A DNA stretch of 64,000 nt from Parapedobacter sp. SGR-10 (GCF_011030405.1 NZ_JAAJTJ010000010.1:1-64000); one strand, 5' to 3'; counted from the stretch's first letter, positions 49,310-59,498 are shown. The notes: generated by a model not told the origin, from the sequence alone. A program made the numbers and translations.

Positions 49310-50911
49310 TTACCATCCTGGGTTTTGAACTAATTTTTTATTTACGCCCATTTCGTATGACGGGATCGGCCACCATGCATCTCTGCGCTCTACACTTCTG
49401 AAATATCGTCGGGCACGCACATAATACGATGAGGTATAGGTCTGCGGTGTTTCAGCTTCCCGAGCCACCATATTATCATAGAATACGCCCCAACGTACTA
49501 CATCATTTTTGCGCAACATTTCAAAACATAATTCCCGTGGTCTTTCATCCCGAACTTCTTTCTTAAAATCGGCATAGCCTCGATCTGTAAAATCCGTCGT
49601 CGGGCTTGCTAACGTGGGATCCAACCCCAACCCTCTTCGTTGAACCATGTTGAGGTATTCGATCGCATCGTCATTGGCCCCTTGATAGACTTCGTTGTAT
49701 GCTTCGGCATACATCAATAGTACATCCGAGTACCGCAAAATCGGGAAATTTTGAGGTGTCTGCGAGTTCAGCTTGGGAAGCACGGTCTCGTATTCTCTTC
49801 TGAACTTACCGCAAAAACGTTGGTATTTGGAATCATTAACACCCCATTCAACTTTCATCGCTACTCCACCATCGTTTACATAATAATATGGAGCGACGTT
49901 CCAGTTCTGACGTTTGTCTCCGGTCTCATATAGACCATGCAAATAATCGGTAGATCGTAAGACACCGATCGAAAGCCCGATCACGTTGTCTATCACAGGA
50001 TTACGGATACCGTTATTTCTACCGACCATACCTGAGGTAGGGTATACGGCTGTACCATCGCTATGAAACTCAACCTCAAAAATGCTCTCTTGCAGATCGT
50101 ATTTGTCCTGTGCATAATTGATAAACACTTGCTGATAGGACGGGTTCAATGCGTGAAAGCCCTCATTGATGACACGCCCAGCATAGACCAAGGCATCTTC
50201 GTACCGTTCTTCCTCATAATAAGGATATCCGGCCAGATACAGATTGACCCGAGCCAATATGCCCCATACGGCAGATTTGGATACCCGGCCACCGGTACCG
50301 ACTTCACTGGCCGGCTTTACCCAGGCCGCGGCCTTTTCCATATCCTGCAGGATCTGTGCATACACCTCTCTGCCCGTAGCCCGCGGATGTTGCAATTCCT
50401 CCGCACTGGCATTTTTGATCGGATTGAGGATCAAGGGAACACCTTGAAAACGTGTGACCAACATAAAATAATAATACGCCCGCAGAAACAGTGCCTGACC
50501 ACGGATATCATTGCGTTCATCGACGCTGATATCTATATCAGCATTGTCTACATTTGCCAAGAGATTGTTCGCTCGATCGATCCCCACATAGCACGACCGC
50601 CAATAATTCTGGATTTTGGGATCGGTAGGCGTGACATTATAGTCTCCTACCGAATTTTCATCCGAACTGTAGTCCTCATAGGCTTCATCAGCTTCTAGCC
50701 CCATCCTGCCCAACATATTATTACCATAGAGATTGCCGTCAGCCAATGCGGCATATACACCATTCAGGGCATAGTTCAACTCCGCTGCTGTCGAGTAATA
50801 ATCGTCCTTGACCATCGTATATTTGGCTGGATCGATATCCAACAAATCATGGCAAGATGTTATGAGATAAACAACACCTACCATCGCTATTTTCTTAAAA
50901 ATACTTTTCAT
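49310..50911 (-). CDS. SusD/RagB family outer membrane lipoprotein, PUL 2
   Basis: The 533-residue product has a lipoprotein signal (V-V-Y-L-I-T-S-C-H at about residues 13-21) and the SusD fold: D-D-Y-Y-S-T-A-A-E-L-N-Y-A-L-N-G-V-Y, L-F-L-R-A-Y-Y-Y-F-M-L-V-T-R-F-Q-G-V-P-L-I, N-F-P-I-L-R-Y-S-D-V-L-L-M-Y-A-E-A and E-R-P-R-E-L-C-F-E, ending W-W-P-I-P-S-Y-E-M-G-V-N. It is of normal length, without the insertion seen in the SusD of PUL 1. It follows the SusC gene by 12 bp and should form the lid of that transporter. The glycan it binds is unknown. Confidence 0.94.
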   Translation of the reverse strand: MKSIFKKIAMVGVVYLITSCHDLLDIDPAKYTMVKDDYYSTAAELNYALNGVYAALADGNLYGNNMLGRMGLEADEAYEDYSSDENSVGDYNVTPTDPKIQNYWRSCYVGIDRANNLLANVDNADIDISVDERNDIRGQALFLRAYYYFMLVTRFQGVPLILNPIKNASAEELQHPRATGREVYAQILQDMEKAAAWVKPASEVGTGGRVSKSAVWGILARVNLYLAGYPYYEEERYEDALVYAGRVINEGFHALNPSYQQVFINYAQDKYDLQESIFEVEFHSDGTAVYPTSGMVGRNNGIRNPVIDNVIGLSIGVLRSTDYLHGLYETGDKRQNWNVAPYYYVNDGGVAMKVEWGVNDSKYQRFCGKFRREYETVLPKLNSQTPQNFPILRYSDVLLMYAEAYNEVYQGANDDAIEYLNMVQRRGLGLDPTLASPTTDFTDRGYADFKKEVRDERPRELCFEMLRKNDVVRWGVFYDNMVAREAETPQTYTSSYYVRARRYFRSVERRDAWWPIPSYEMGVNKKLVQNPGW

Positions 50912-50923
50912 AACAATATCGTT

Positions 50924-53900
50924 TTAAAAGGTCACCTTTGCCCCAAAGGATAGCGTTAGGTTCTGTGCGTACGCTGAATAGTCAAAACCGGGTGTCAAAA
51001 TAGAATTCACGGTCGAAACCTCAGGATCCAAACCGGAATAGTTGGACCAGGTGTATAAATTTTGTGCAGCAAAACTGACATCGACACGGGAGACCTGTGG
51101 TATCCATCTTTTTGGCAACATATAAGCCAGTTCAACGGTTTTCAAACGGATATAGGACCCATCTTCCAGATCCTTCGTCGAATAGTAGCCGACCGGGCCG
51201 GCACCTCTCGTCCTGAAGTATTCGTTGGAAGGATTATCGGGTGTCCATCTGTCCACATACGTAGCAAACTGGTTCAATGCACGTCTGTTTGTCCCATTCC
51301 CTTCAAACATCAAGCGGTTTGCGTTCATGATCTGGTTGCCGTAATTCCACTGGAAAAATATATTGAGGCTCAAATTCTTATACTGAAAATTGTTGTTCAG
51401 TCCACCATAGTGTTTGGCCAGGGTACGCCCCATGATGACCTTATCGTTGTCGTCGATGATCAGATCACCATTGACATCCTGATATTTGATATCCCCGGGC
51501 TGTGTCAGACTCCTGTCATCGTATAAGGAGACTACATCGTCTTTGAGTACGTAAGAACCATTGGAAAGCTGATCGAAATCCGACAGTTGGTACACACCAT
51601 CCCATAGCAAACCATAGAAAGAAGATACCGGCATGCCTACCTTAGTCACGTACAGATTGGAAGCATTCCAGCTGGCAGTAAACCTTGCGTTATTAAACAT
51701 GGTTTTCTCGTCATCCGTCAGCCCGAGTACTTTATTTTGGTTAAAGGAAATATTGAAGCTCGAATTCCATTTAAAGTTCTTCTTGTGGATATTGGCCGAA
51801 CTGATCTCAATTTCAAAGCCTCTGTTGCGGATAGAGCCGATATTACGGTAAATACGCTGCAATCCTACTGCATATGGCACATTGGCATTCAGCAGGAGAT
51901 CCTTGGTGTCCTTGTTGTAATAATCCACGACGAAATTCAAACGGTTCTTGAACAAGGAGAGTTCGTATCCGATATCCAATTGGTAAGTGGTTTCCCAGCG
52001 CAGATCCTTGTTACCGAAGCTATTCACAATCATAGCATAATCGGGAATGGCCCCACCTGTACCTATGCCATATCGGTCATCCAGCGTAACGATATTGGCC
52101 GTGGCAAAATCATTGACACGGTTATTGCCCGTTGCGCCCCAGCTCGCTCTCAGCTTCGAGTCGCTAATAAATGAAATATTCTTGAAAAACTCTTCCCGCC
52201 CCAATCGCCAGGATACTGCAACAGCGGGGAAATATCCCCAACGATGCTGCGGGGAGAATTTTGACGATCCATCTATCCGAAAACTTCCGGTCAGGTAATA
52301 CTTACTTCTGTAATTGTAGTTGACCCGTCCCAAATACGACATTAAGGTATTGGCCGAAGCCGTAGAGACCGGCGATTTGATATTACCGTACTCCAGCGAG
52401 CGCATACCTAACTCTTCGTTGGGAATTTGTACCGAAGTAAACCCATATCTGTCGGTAAGGGCTCCTTGCATGGTCATCCCTATCAATGCGTCAAAACGAT
52501 GGACTTTGTTCCACTGCTTTTTGTAAGCCAGCGTATTTTCGTTCATCCAGTCTGTATACGTATTCTCCGAGTAACTCCCATTTATTCCATTGGCATTATT
52601 GGCATGTGGAAATCCGCGGTAGGTCTTGGAATTGTTGAACGCCTCATCTCTGTACATCCGCCACCGATATCCTCCCCGGACATTCAGCTTCAAATCCCAT
52701 GGCAGGTTATAATCAAGACCGACATTTCCAGTAAAGAAAGTACGGTTCTGCTCCCTGAACTCGTTCTGTGTCGATATGATCGGATTCATAACCAACAAAG
52801 TCTCACTGTCATCACCATCGTCGTCAAACAATACGTCCAATAGATTTGCTCCGGTAGATACTGGCCTATACCCCCATGTCCGGTACATGATATAAGTCGC
52901 ATAAGAGTTGTTGCCCGCAGCCTGCTGATTAGTCAGTTGTCCGTAGTTCTTATCCTTGGAGTAACTGATATTGAAGTTAATGTTCAGGTTCTTATTGATT
53001 TCCTGATCTATTCTGGCACGGCCTTGATATCGACTAAAACCCGATTCGATAATCACGCCATCCTGATCAATCACATTGCCGGAAAAAGAATACTTTGTTC
53101 CTCGTGTACCTCCTCTTATCGAAAGGTTGTGGTTGTGCATCAAGGCTGTCCTGAACAACAGGTCCTGCCAGTCGTATCCTTGAATATTTTTGTAATCGTC
53201 CAAAGTTCGGTTCTCCTGTGTAAGGTACACCCGTGTCGCTTCATCCGGGTCCATCTCGATCTGATACTTCACGAATTCATAAGGATCCATCATATCCATG
53301 AGCTTCACGGGCTTTTGCGCGCTTAAATCCAGGTTATACGTAATCGCAGGTGCCCCCTCACTACCTTTCTTGGTTTCGATAATGACCACCCCGTTCGCCC
53401 CTCTACTACCGTAGATGGATGTTGCCGAGGCATCTTTCAATACCCTTAACTCTGCTATTTCCTCCGGATTGATAGATGATAGACTAAATCCTTCAATCGG
53501 AAAACCGTCCACAACATATAAAGGAGAATTGTCCTGTGTGATCGAATTGCCCCCTCGAATGATAATATCTGACTCCTCGCCCGGCTGGCCCGAAAGCGAA
53601 TTGACCTGCAACCCAGCTACTCGGCCTGCCAAAGCCTGTGCAATATTGGGTACAGGCGCACGGTTGATATCCTCTACATTCACTTCTGAAAGTGAGCCTG
53701 TAAAGTCTTTCTTATTTACGGTACCATATCCGATTACGACCACCTCATCAATACTCGTTGCAGAAGGTTTCATGATAACTTGCTTGGGTATGGATTGGGC
53801 CAAAAAATTGACTGTCTCATATCCTACAAATGAAAAAGAAATAATATCCCTCCGATAGGCTTGAATGTTAAATTCACCAGACGCATTAGTTCTGGTATTG

Positions 53901-54055
53901 AAATTAGGTGTATTCGTATTCTGGACTAGAACTCCCACCAAAACTTCATTCGTACTTGAATCCACGACTACTCCAGTGTATTGTCGTCGCTGCGCATACG
54001 AAAACGTTATGGCCAGTGTGAAGAACACCACCAATAACAATTGTTTATTCATCAT
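50924..54055 (-). CDS. SusC/RagA TonB-dependent transporter, PUL 2
   Basis: The 1043-residue product has a signal peptide (residues 1-22, ending T-F-S-Y-A), a CarboxypepD_reg-like domain (about 25-98), the plug with V-V-V-I-G-Y-G-T-V-N-K-K-D-F-T-G-S-L near 105, L-Y-V-V-D-G-F-P-I-E-G and L-K-D-A-S-A-T-S-I-Y-G-S-R-G-A-N-G-V near 190-235, and a barrel ending in L-S-F-G-A-K-V-T-F. It lacks the STN domain of the PUL 1 transporter, so it should not signal through FecR and is probably controlled by the regulon promoter at 54747-54833. It starts 10 bp after the 214-residue protein gene. Confidence 0.94.
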   Translation of the reverse strand: MMNKQLLLVVFFTLAITFSYAQRRQYTGVVVDSSTNEVLVGVLVQNTNTPNFNTRTNASGEFNIQAYRRDIISFSFVGYETVNFLAQSIPKQVIMKPSATSIDEVVVIGYGTVNKKDFTGSLSEVNVEDINRAPVPNIAQALAGRVAGLQVNSLSGQPGEESDIIIRGGNSITQDNSPLYVVDGFPIEGFSLSSINPEEIAELRVLKDASATSIYGSRGANGVVIIETKKGSEGAPAITYNLDLSAQKPVKLMDMMDPYEFVKYQIEMDPDEATRVYLTQENRTLDDYKNIQGYDWQDLLFRTALMHNHNLSIRGGTRGTKYSFSGNVIDQDGVIIESGFSRYQGRARIDQEINKNLNINFNISYSKDKNYGQLTNQQAAGNNSYATYIMYRTWGYRPVSTGANLLDVLFDDDGDDSETLLVMNPIISTQNEFREQNRTFFTGNVGLDYNLPWDLKLNVRGGYRWRMYRDEAFNNSKTYRGFPHANNANGINGSYSENTYTDWMNENTLAYKKQWNKVHRFDALIGMTMQGALTDRYGFTSVQIPNEELGMRSLEYGNIKSPVSTASANTLMSYLGRVNYNYRSKYYLTGSFRIDGSSKFSPQHRWGYFPAVAVSWRLGREEFFKNISFISDSKLRASWGATGNNRVNDFATANIVTLDDRYGIGTGGAIPDYAMIVNSFGNKDLRWETTYQLDIGYELSLFKNRLNFVVDYYNKDTKDLLLNANVPYAVGLQRIYRNIGSIRNRGFEIEISSANIHKKNFKWNSSFNISFNQNKVLGLTDDEKTMFNNARFTASWNASNLYVTKVGMPVSSFYGLLWDGVYQLSDFDQLSNGSYVLKDDVVSLYDDRSLTQPGDIKYQDVNGDLIIDDNDKVIMGRTLAKHYGGLNNNFQYKNLSLNIFFQWNYGNQIMNANRLMFEGNGTNRRALNQFATYVDRWTPDNPSNEYFRTRGAGPVGYYSTKDLEDGSYIRLKTVELAYMLPKRWIPQVSRVDVSFAAQNLYTWSNYSGLDPEVSTVNSILTPGFDYSAYAQNLTLSFGAKVTF

Positions 54056-54065
54056 AATGAACTTT

Positions 54066-54710
54066 TTAGTTTTTTACAACACTACCTTCTAATTTCAAGA
54101 CAGGGCTATTATCTTTCACACTAGATTTACCAAATCCTACCGAAATCTTTCCTTTGTCTTGCGAATTATCATTGCCCCAAACATACACCCTAAATGTCAC
54201 CTTTTTATTCGGTTTTATATTTTGCAAATCCGCTGCTTTCTTCAGATCCAAATTAGGTTGATTTTTTCCGGAATTATTGAGATCACTCATATAGATAGGT
54301 TCGTCGTGCAATTTCTTAAAATCACCTCCATTGATGCTATATGTCCATTGGAAGTTTTTAGCGGAAAATTCTTGAACACGTAATTTAGCTTTCAAAAGGG
54401 AAAATGATGCCGTATAGCCCTTTTCAACATCTACGGAAAATTCGAAATAAGCTCCCTCTTTGACAGCTTCTTCAAACGTCCGGACGTTTTTGGCCAAATG
54501 TCCACTAAATCCTCTTAAATTGCCCTGCTTACTACGTATCAATGGCCCTTTGGACAAATCGCTGGATTTTAGCCCTTCTTTAACAAAAGCCGGCGCAACG
54601 GATGCTTCTTTTCCTGTTGTAGGGGAAGGACCAGCGAGATTCCAGGTTATCAATTGCCCATAAGAAACTTGTGCAAAAACGCTTAATAAAATAATTAAAA
54701 TTGACCTCAT
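54066..54710 (-). CDS. Secreted protein, stand-alone beta-sandwich module
   Basis: The 214-residue product has a signal peptide (M-R-S-I-L-I-I-L-L-S-V-F-A, ending V-S-Y-G-Q). The remainder resembles the N-terminal domain of BNR paralogue 2 and the C-terminal modules of paralogues 3 and 4: Y-F-E-F-S-V-D, F-Q-W-T-Y-S-I-N-G-G-D-F-K-K-L, F-R-V-Y-V-W-G and a closing L-K-L-E-G-S-V. Modules of this type occur in many secreted Bacteroidota proteins and may bind carbohydrate. It is the first gene of the SusCD 2 operon, directly behind the promoter at 54747-54833. No catalytic residues can be named, so I treat it as an accessory or binding protein. Confidence 0.75.
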   Translation of the reverse strand: MRSILIILLSVFAQVSYGQLITWNLAGPSPTTGKEASVAPAFVKEGLKSSDLSKGPLIRSKQGNLRGFSGHLAKNVRTFEEAVKEGAYFEFSVDVEKGYTASFSLLKAKLRVQEFSAKNFQWTYSINGGDFKKLHDEPIYMSDLNNSGKNQPNLDLKKAADLQNIKPNKKVTFRVYVWGNDNSQDKGKISVGFGKSSVKDNSPVLKLEGSVVKN

Positions 54711-54746
54711 AACGATTAGATTTATTTTGTGAATAAAATATAAGAA

Positions 54747-54833
54747 ACATAAGTTCTTTGGTTAATTCAAAGATAGGAGTTCCCTAGAGATGAAAAGTCA
54801 TAAGATTTATCAAAAACATCCAACATTTTATCA
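54747..54833 (-). promoter_or_regulatory. PUL 2 regulon promoter, SusCD operon
   Basis: Read leftward: TATCTTTG (plus 54768-54775), the TAnnTTTG element, with box ATGTTGGAT (plus 54818-54826) 43 bases away from it. The box is flanked by TGATAA on both sides, spaced about 22 bases apart, resembling a direct repeat for an activator. The downstream 30 bases match 38910-38939 at 27 of 30 positions. Confidence 0.78.
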
Positions 54834-54864
54834 TAGATATACGCGGTAACCTCCCCGAACCAAA

Positions 54865-54899
54865 ACAAAAAATGCGAAGCTTTTAAATAAACTTCGCAT
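54865..54899 (-). terminator. Rho-independent terminator after the DUF3748 gene
   Basis: On the minus strand ATGCGAAG and CTTCGCAT form an 8-bp stem around a 12-base loop, followed by a run of T (plus 54865-54871 is A-rich). It closes the isomerase-sulfatase-DUF3748 unit upstream of the SusCD 2 promoter. Confidence 0.75.
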
Positions 54900-54931
54900 C
54901 TTCTATGTAGGCCTAAGAAACTTACTAGGTC

Positions 54932-56257
54932 TTATTCCACCTCTATCAGCTTAATCTGTACATTCTCCTGACCATCCTTACGGACAAACTGATTGAATGC
55001 AATCTTATCCCCCTTTCTTGAAAAGACAGGTGCTCCCACTATTTTCAATTCACTATCTTTATGATCGGTCAACTGTTGCAAGGTTTTGGCCGCTATATCA
55101 AATATATACACATTATTCCTGGCAATAAAAGTAATCTTGCCTCCTTGATAACTGATATTGATCGGAGATTCAATGGAGAAGCCAAATTCCGAGATATATT
55201 GAAATTCACCTGTTTCTACACTACACTGTACGATTTGATTTCTCTGCTGATCGTCCTTTGCCAACGCATAGATATATTTTCCATCTGCACTGGACCGAAG
55301 CCAATGCCTCAGATCAGACAATCCCTTCCCTGTTCTGGACAAACGTCTCTGCTGTATACCTCTCGGAACATGAGGGCGCTCTCCTTGCCGACCTACGGCC
55401 TCTGCATCCGCCTTAACCAAATCCTCATCGATATCGACCAGATAAATTTCTGTAATCAATTCACCCCTTTCATTTCGTGTATGACCCTGAAAAGCTATCG
55501 TATGCGTGGCCCCTACCCAACACTCATCAAAGGCTTTGGAGATTTCATCCGAACCCCACTTAGGCTCACGTATGACGTCCGAAACTATAGCTGCATACAT
55601 TTCACCGTCATTATTTGCAGCATTCTTCTCCACGACCACAGGTCGATCTACAGGCACCATGACACCGACCGTTCGCAAGTCTGGGTCGACAAACTCATCG
55701 TTGTACGTAAAACTGATCAATCTGCCATCCGCACTCCAACAATGCGAATGTGTCCCTCCCCGCAACGATCCCGGAGTATATGGAGCGACTACGTCCCGGG
55801 GATCATAATGAAATGCTTGCAGAGGTGAATCAATATCTATACCTACCCCTATTCTTCTACTCATGTCATAAGGCTTGACCGAATCTGCATTCGTCAATCC
55901 ATGTATAAAGATCACCCGATCTGAGGTAGGACTAAACGACACGGCACCGACCCCCGGTCCATAGATGGTCTGGTTTTGGGTTTGATAGATGATTTTTTCT
56001 TCTCCTGTACGGACATTCACGATACCGATCGTTGAGGTCTCCCCTATTTTGGTATCATCATTTCGCCCATCGAAGACGATCCATTCGTCGTCCTTCGAAA
56101 AAGCGTTGTTGTGGTGCATCGTGTGCCCTGTATCAGATGCTGTCAATGTGTTGATCGTGATGCTAGTATTGGTGTTTTTTTCTGGATTGTACATACAGTT
56201 CTGCAATAAAAAAAATAGAATTATCAAAAAAAAATTGTGAATAAATAGATATTTCAT
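54932..56257 (-). CDS. DUF3748/TolB-like propeller lipoprotein
   Basis: The 441-residue product begins with a hydrophobic signal and a possible lipobox (F-L-L-Q-N-C-M). The body is a TolB-like propeller: D-D-E-W-I-V-F-D-G-R-N-D-D-T near 55, G-A-V-S-F-S-P-T-S-D-R-V-I-F-I-H near 100, G-G-T-H-S-H-C-W-S-A-D-G-R-L-I-S-F-T-Y near 165 and P-V-F-S-R-K-G-D-K-I-A-F-N near 410. The family resembles DUF3748, whose role is unknown; related propellers are oligogalacturonate lyases. It is the last gene of the isomerase-sulfatase unit and precedes a terminator. Confidence 0.75.
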   Translation of the reverse strand: MKYLFIHNFFLIILFFLLQNCMYNPEKNTNTSITINTLTASDTGHTMHHNNAFSKDDEWIVFDGRNDDTKIGETSTIGIVNVRTGEEKIIYQTQNQTIYGPGVGAVSFSPTSDRVIFIHGLTNADSVKPYDMSRRIGVGIDIDSPLQAFHYDPRDVVAPYTPGSLRGGTHSHCWSADGRLISFTYNDEFVDPDLRTVGVMVPVDRPVVVEKNAANNDGEMYAAIVSDVIREPKWGSDEISKAFDECWVGATHTIAFQGHTRNERGELITEIYLVDIDEDLVKADAEAVGRQGERPHVPRGIQQRRLSRTGKGLSDLRHWLRSSADGKYIYALAKDDQQRNQIVQCSVETGEFQYISEFGFSIESPINISYQGGKITFIARNNVYIFDIAAKTLQQLTDHKDSELKIVGAPVFSRKGDKIAFNQFVRKDGQENVQIKLIEVE

Positions 56258-56331
56258 AATACATTCAATTATACCATGACTAAAACAGGTAGAAGGTTAG
56301 CTACGTTCCAACAATTATTTTACCATTTTTT

Positions 56332-58416
56332 CTAATGATAGAATACACGGTCAGGTATCTTCTCTTTTGGTTGCCCTTTATAGCTCCATTGTAGGTTTAG
56401 CGTTTCTAGATCTTCAGGATTTGTCATAGAATATATTTTAATTGGATGATATCCCACCCTTAATCTGACATTAGCTTGTCGCTCCTCTCCCTGTGTATAT
56501 TGGTAGTCCGCATCGATCAGACTAACATCGTGTATCCTTATAAAAGCTTTATGACCTGCAGAAATGTAAAAAGTATATTCTCCATCGCTGGGAATATCGA
56601 TATACCCTTCAAATACAGCCATATTGGAGCTAATCTTGGCTTTTGCAGGATCTGCTACCACAGAAACGGAAATAGGTTTCATGCCACGTGTATCGGGTAT
56701 CCAAGGTGTATTGGCTTGATAGTTTTTCATCGTCAACCCCTGGCCGAGCTTCACCGGATTTTTGACAGATGGTATCAAGGCCTGATCGTACGGTCTTGCG
56801 GCAGAAGTATCAGACATACGCACCTGCAAAACCCTAGCTTTCATATATTGTTGCAAGGATGGTCTTTCGCTCGCTAAATTATTCTTTTGCTGTGGGTCAT
56901 GGACGACATCGTATATCTCAAAGTCATCGTTGGCCGACTGTACATCATAGCGTACACCGACTGTATCACCTACGCGCAACATTTGCATCTGCTTACGACG
57001 TTTTCCTTGACGCTCCGGAACAAAAGCTGAATATTTAAGTACAGTACCCGGGTGGAAATATTCAGCATATACCAGGCTATTAGGCTGTTGCCCTCGTTTT
57101 GTGAGAGCCGAAACCAACGATACACCATCCGAACGCACAGGAGCTGAATAGCCGGCCAACTCCGTAAAGGTGGGCAACCAATCATACGAAATATTTGCCG
57201 ATGTTATCTCGGTATTCGTTTCTATGGTTCCCGGCCACCATGCTATTGTCGGCACACGAAGGCCACCTTCGTAGAGATCACGTTTTATCCCGTCAAAAGG
57301 TCCGAATGTATGGAAAAAATCAGCCTGATAGGATACATAGGTCTTAGGTAGATAAGACTCGTTTGACGGACCATTATCAGATGTAAAAACGACCAACGTA
57401 TTATCCTCTATCTTCAGATCTTTTAATAATTGCAAGATATCCCCTATCTGCTCGTCGATACGAAAAGTTACCGATGCATACCGCTTGTAAGTATCCGGCC
57501 AAGGGATTTCGGGCGTAGCTGGATCTTTGTCGTGATCATATACTGCATTGGCATACTGCGGATAGACATAGGAATCTACCGTGCCAGAAGCGGTATTGAT
57601 CATATGTCCCGGCGTGCCTAACCATCGGATACCTCCATGCAGTCCTTGTCCTTTTGGATAAGCCTGCGTGGGCAGTTCCAATACAGCATGGGGAGTATCA
57701 TAGGCCAAGTACATAAAAAAGGGTTGATCTCCCTGCTTTTGTTGGTGCTCGACAATATATTTTTTGGCGACAGCCGTAAACAAATCCCCTGTATAGCATT
57801 TGTCCAGTGCACGGCTTATCTCATTGTTGTTTTCCCACACTTGTTTACTACCCCTGTATATCCCCTCTTTTGGATAATGCTCATGACCATCGACATGCGC
57901 TATATATCCAAAATAATAGTCAAACCCCCGTTTTAGTGGATGAGCTGGCCAATGGGGAGGTTCACCTTCTCCCTGCAATCCCCACTTGCCAATCGCGGCA
58001 GTGGTATATCCCGCTTTCTGCAGCACATTACCCAGGGTATAGTTGTCTTCCAATGCCTTATCAAACTGGTTGTCCCGGACATTGGCATGTCCCTGGCTGA
58101 CTCCCAAAAGTAAGGATGCCCTAGAGGGAGCACACACAGGAGCTGCTGCATAATGATGAGACAGTATAGCTCCATCCTTTGCCATCTGATCCAGGTTTGG
58201 TGTCAACAGCCATGGGTCTTTTTCTCCGGGTTTGTGCTGTCTCGTTTTTTGAAACAATACCCCTAGATCTCCATAACCTAAATCATCGACAAGAATAAAG
58301 ATAATATTGAGTTTCCGTGCAGTGACCTGTTGTGACCATGCGGTGTCCACTCCGCATCCCATCAGACAAAGTATTAAGAGTATTTTTTTTATATCCATCT
58401 GCATCTTGCTAGCCAT
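56332..58416 (-). CDS. Sulfatase (family S1) with C-terminal PA14-like domain
   Basis: The 694-residue product has a signal peptide (about residues 7-28). The N-terminal domain is a type I sulfatase: D-D-L-G-Y-G-D near 44-50 supplies metal ligands, the motif C95-A-P-S-R (with cysteine as the residue converted to formylglycine) lies at residues 95-99, G-K-W-G-L near 143 and T-S-D-N-G-P near 345 complete the site. A C-terminal domain (about 580-694) with D-I-P-S-D-G-E-Y-T-F-Y-I-S resembles PA14 and may bind glycan. It removes sulfate esters from a polysaccharide in the periplasm. It shares a unit with the sugar isomerase upstream and the propeller protein downstream. Confidence 0.92.
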   Translation of the reverse strand: MASKMQMDIKKILLILCLMGCGVDTAWSQQVTARKLNIIFILVDDLGYGDLGVLFQKTRQHKPGEKDPWLLTPNLDQMAKDGAILSHHYAAAPVCAPSRASLLLGVSQGHANVRDNQFDKALEDNYTLGNVLQKAGYTTAAIGKWGLQGEGEPPHWPAHPLKRGFDYYFGYIAHVDGHEHYPKEGIYRGSKQVWENNNEISRALDKCYTGDLFTAVAKKYIVEHQQKQGDQPFFMYLAYDTPHAVLELPTQAYPKGQGLHGGIRWLGTPGHMINTASGTVDSYVYPQYANAVYDHDKDPATPEIPWPDTYKRYASVTFRIDEQIGDILQLLKDLKIEDNTLVVFTSDNGPSNESYLPKTYVSYQADFFHTFGPFDGIKRDLYEGGLRVPTIAWWPGTIETNTEITSANISYDWLPTFTELAGYSAPVRSDGVSLVSALTKRGQQPNSLVYAEYFHPGTVLKYSAFVPERQGKRRKQMQMLRVGDTVGVRYDVQSANDDFEIYDVVHDPQQKNNLASERPSLQQYMKARVLQVRMSDTSAARPYDQALIPSVKNPVKLGQGLTMKNYQANTPWIPDTRGMKPISVSVVADPAKAKISSNMAVFEGYIDIPSDGEYTFYISAGHKAFIRIHDVSLIDADYQYTQGEERQANVRLRVGYHPIKIYSMTNPEDLETLNLQWSYKGQPKEKIPDRVFYH

Positions 58417-58463
58417 TTGAGTTTTCCGTCAATATCATCATTCCAAAACGAGCATTTGATTTT

Positions 58464-59369
58464 TTATTTCAAAGACTTGACTATGTCACGGAAATTGATC
58501 ACACTTTGTGTGACATCAGGCACATTATTATCCCAATTGTATTCGTATTCGGCCGAGATCATCCCCTTAAACCCTTGGCGTTTCAATTCAGCCAAAACAC
58601 CAGGAATGTTGTTAACTCCCGTACCCCAATGTACATCATGGGCTTTCTTATTGTTCTTTTCATTCAAATCCTTGAAATGCAGATGATAGATTTTTCCCTC
58701 CAACTTCTTCAAGCACTCCACCGGATCCAGTCCTGAGCGTACCCAGTGGCCTATATCTGCCGCTGCCCCCATCCTCGTGCTTTTGCCTTTGAGGGATTCC
58801 AGAACAGTGTCTGGGTTCCAATAATAGGAAGGTTTCGGATGATTGTGGATAGCAGCCTTAATATCATATTTATCGCATAATCTGGACACGGCATCGAGTG
58901 AACGTACATCGGGTTCGCACGTAATGGTTTTGACGCCCATACTTTTGGCAAAAGCAAAGATTTCCTCCCACTCTGCATCATCCTTTGCCTTGACTACACC
59001 ATAGGCTTCCACCGTAATATTTTTCTTCTTCAATAGATCTCTAACATATTGCTTGCTACGCTCGGACATCCGTGGCCCCATCTTTTCGTCGATACCTCCA
59101 CCTATTTTTTGCTGCGGATAGGCTTCTACATACCGAAGACCACAGCTTTCGATTTTATCCACTGCTTCGGTAAAGGTGAAATTTTTAAACGTGTAAGCTT
59201 GCGCCCCCAGATGCCATCCTAAACTGGATTCCGGAAAGTTGGCTTGTTTAGTTGGCAAATTAGCATTTGAAGCACATTGGCTAAAAACTAATAAGATTAT
59301 AAATGCCAAACTTTGCATATGCATATGCTTCCAAAGTGTCAAAAAAGATATTATACGTGTCATATTCAT
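58464..59369 (-). CDS. Sugar phosphate isomerase/epimerase-like TIM-barrel lipoprotein
   Basis: The 301-residue product carries an N-terminal lipoprotein signal (I-I-L-L-V-F-S-Q-C at about residues 22-32; alternative starts lie at residues 16 and 18). The domain is an AP-endonuclease type TIM barrel: L-G-A-Q-A-Y-T-F-K-N-F near 54, Y-V-E-A-Y near 79, I-H-N-H-P near 175, G-A-A-A-D-I-G-H-W near 202, and H-F-K-D-L near 232, with the metal-binding His, Asp and Glu of the family visible. A secreted form of this cytosolic fold is common in PULs, where it acts on oxidised sugars. The gene heads the unit driven by the promoter at 59499-59564. Confidence 0.85.
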   Translation of the reverse strand: MNMTRIISFLTLWKHMHMQSLAFIILLVFSQCASNANLPTKQANFPESSLGWHLGAQAYTFKNFTFTEAVDKIESCGLRYVEAYPQQKIGGGIDEKMGPRMSERSKQYVRDLLKKKNITVEAYGVVKAKDDAEWEEIFAFAKSMGVKTITCEPDVRSLDAVSRLCDKYDIKAAIHNHPKPSYYWNPDTVLESLKGKSTRMGAAADIGHWVRSGLDPVECLKKLEGKIYHLHFKDLNEKNNKKAHDVHWGTGVNNIPGVLAELKRQGFKGMISAEYEYNWDNNVPDVTQSVINFRDIVKSLK

Positions 59370-59498
59370 TTAAGCTTTTTTAAAATAAGATTTTTTCGTT
59401 CTTAAATGTACCATGGCTCACCTAATAAATCGCGATATAATTAACGTTATATTATGGTCGGTACCTAAGTAAATAAGAAATCGACAACTTCCCTACCT

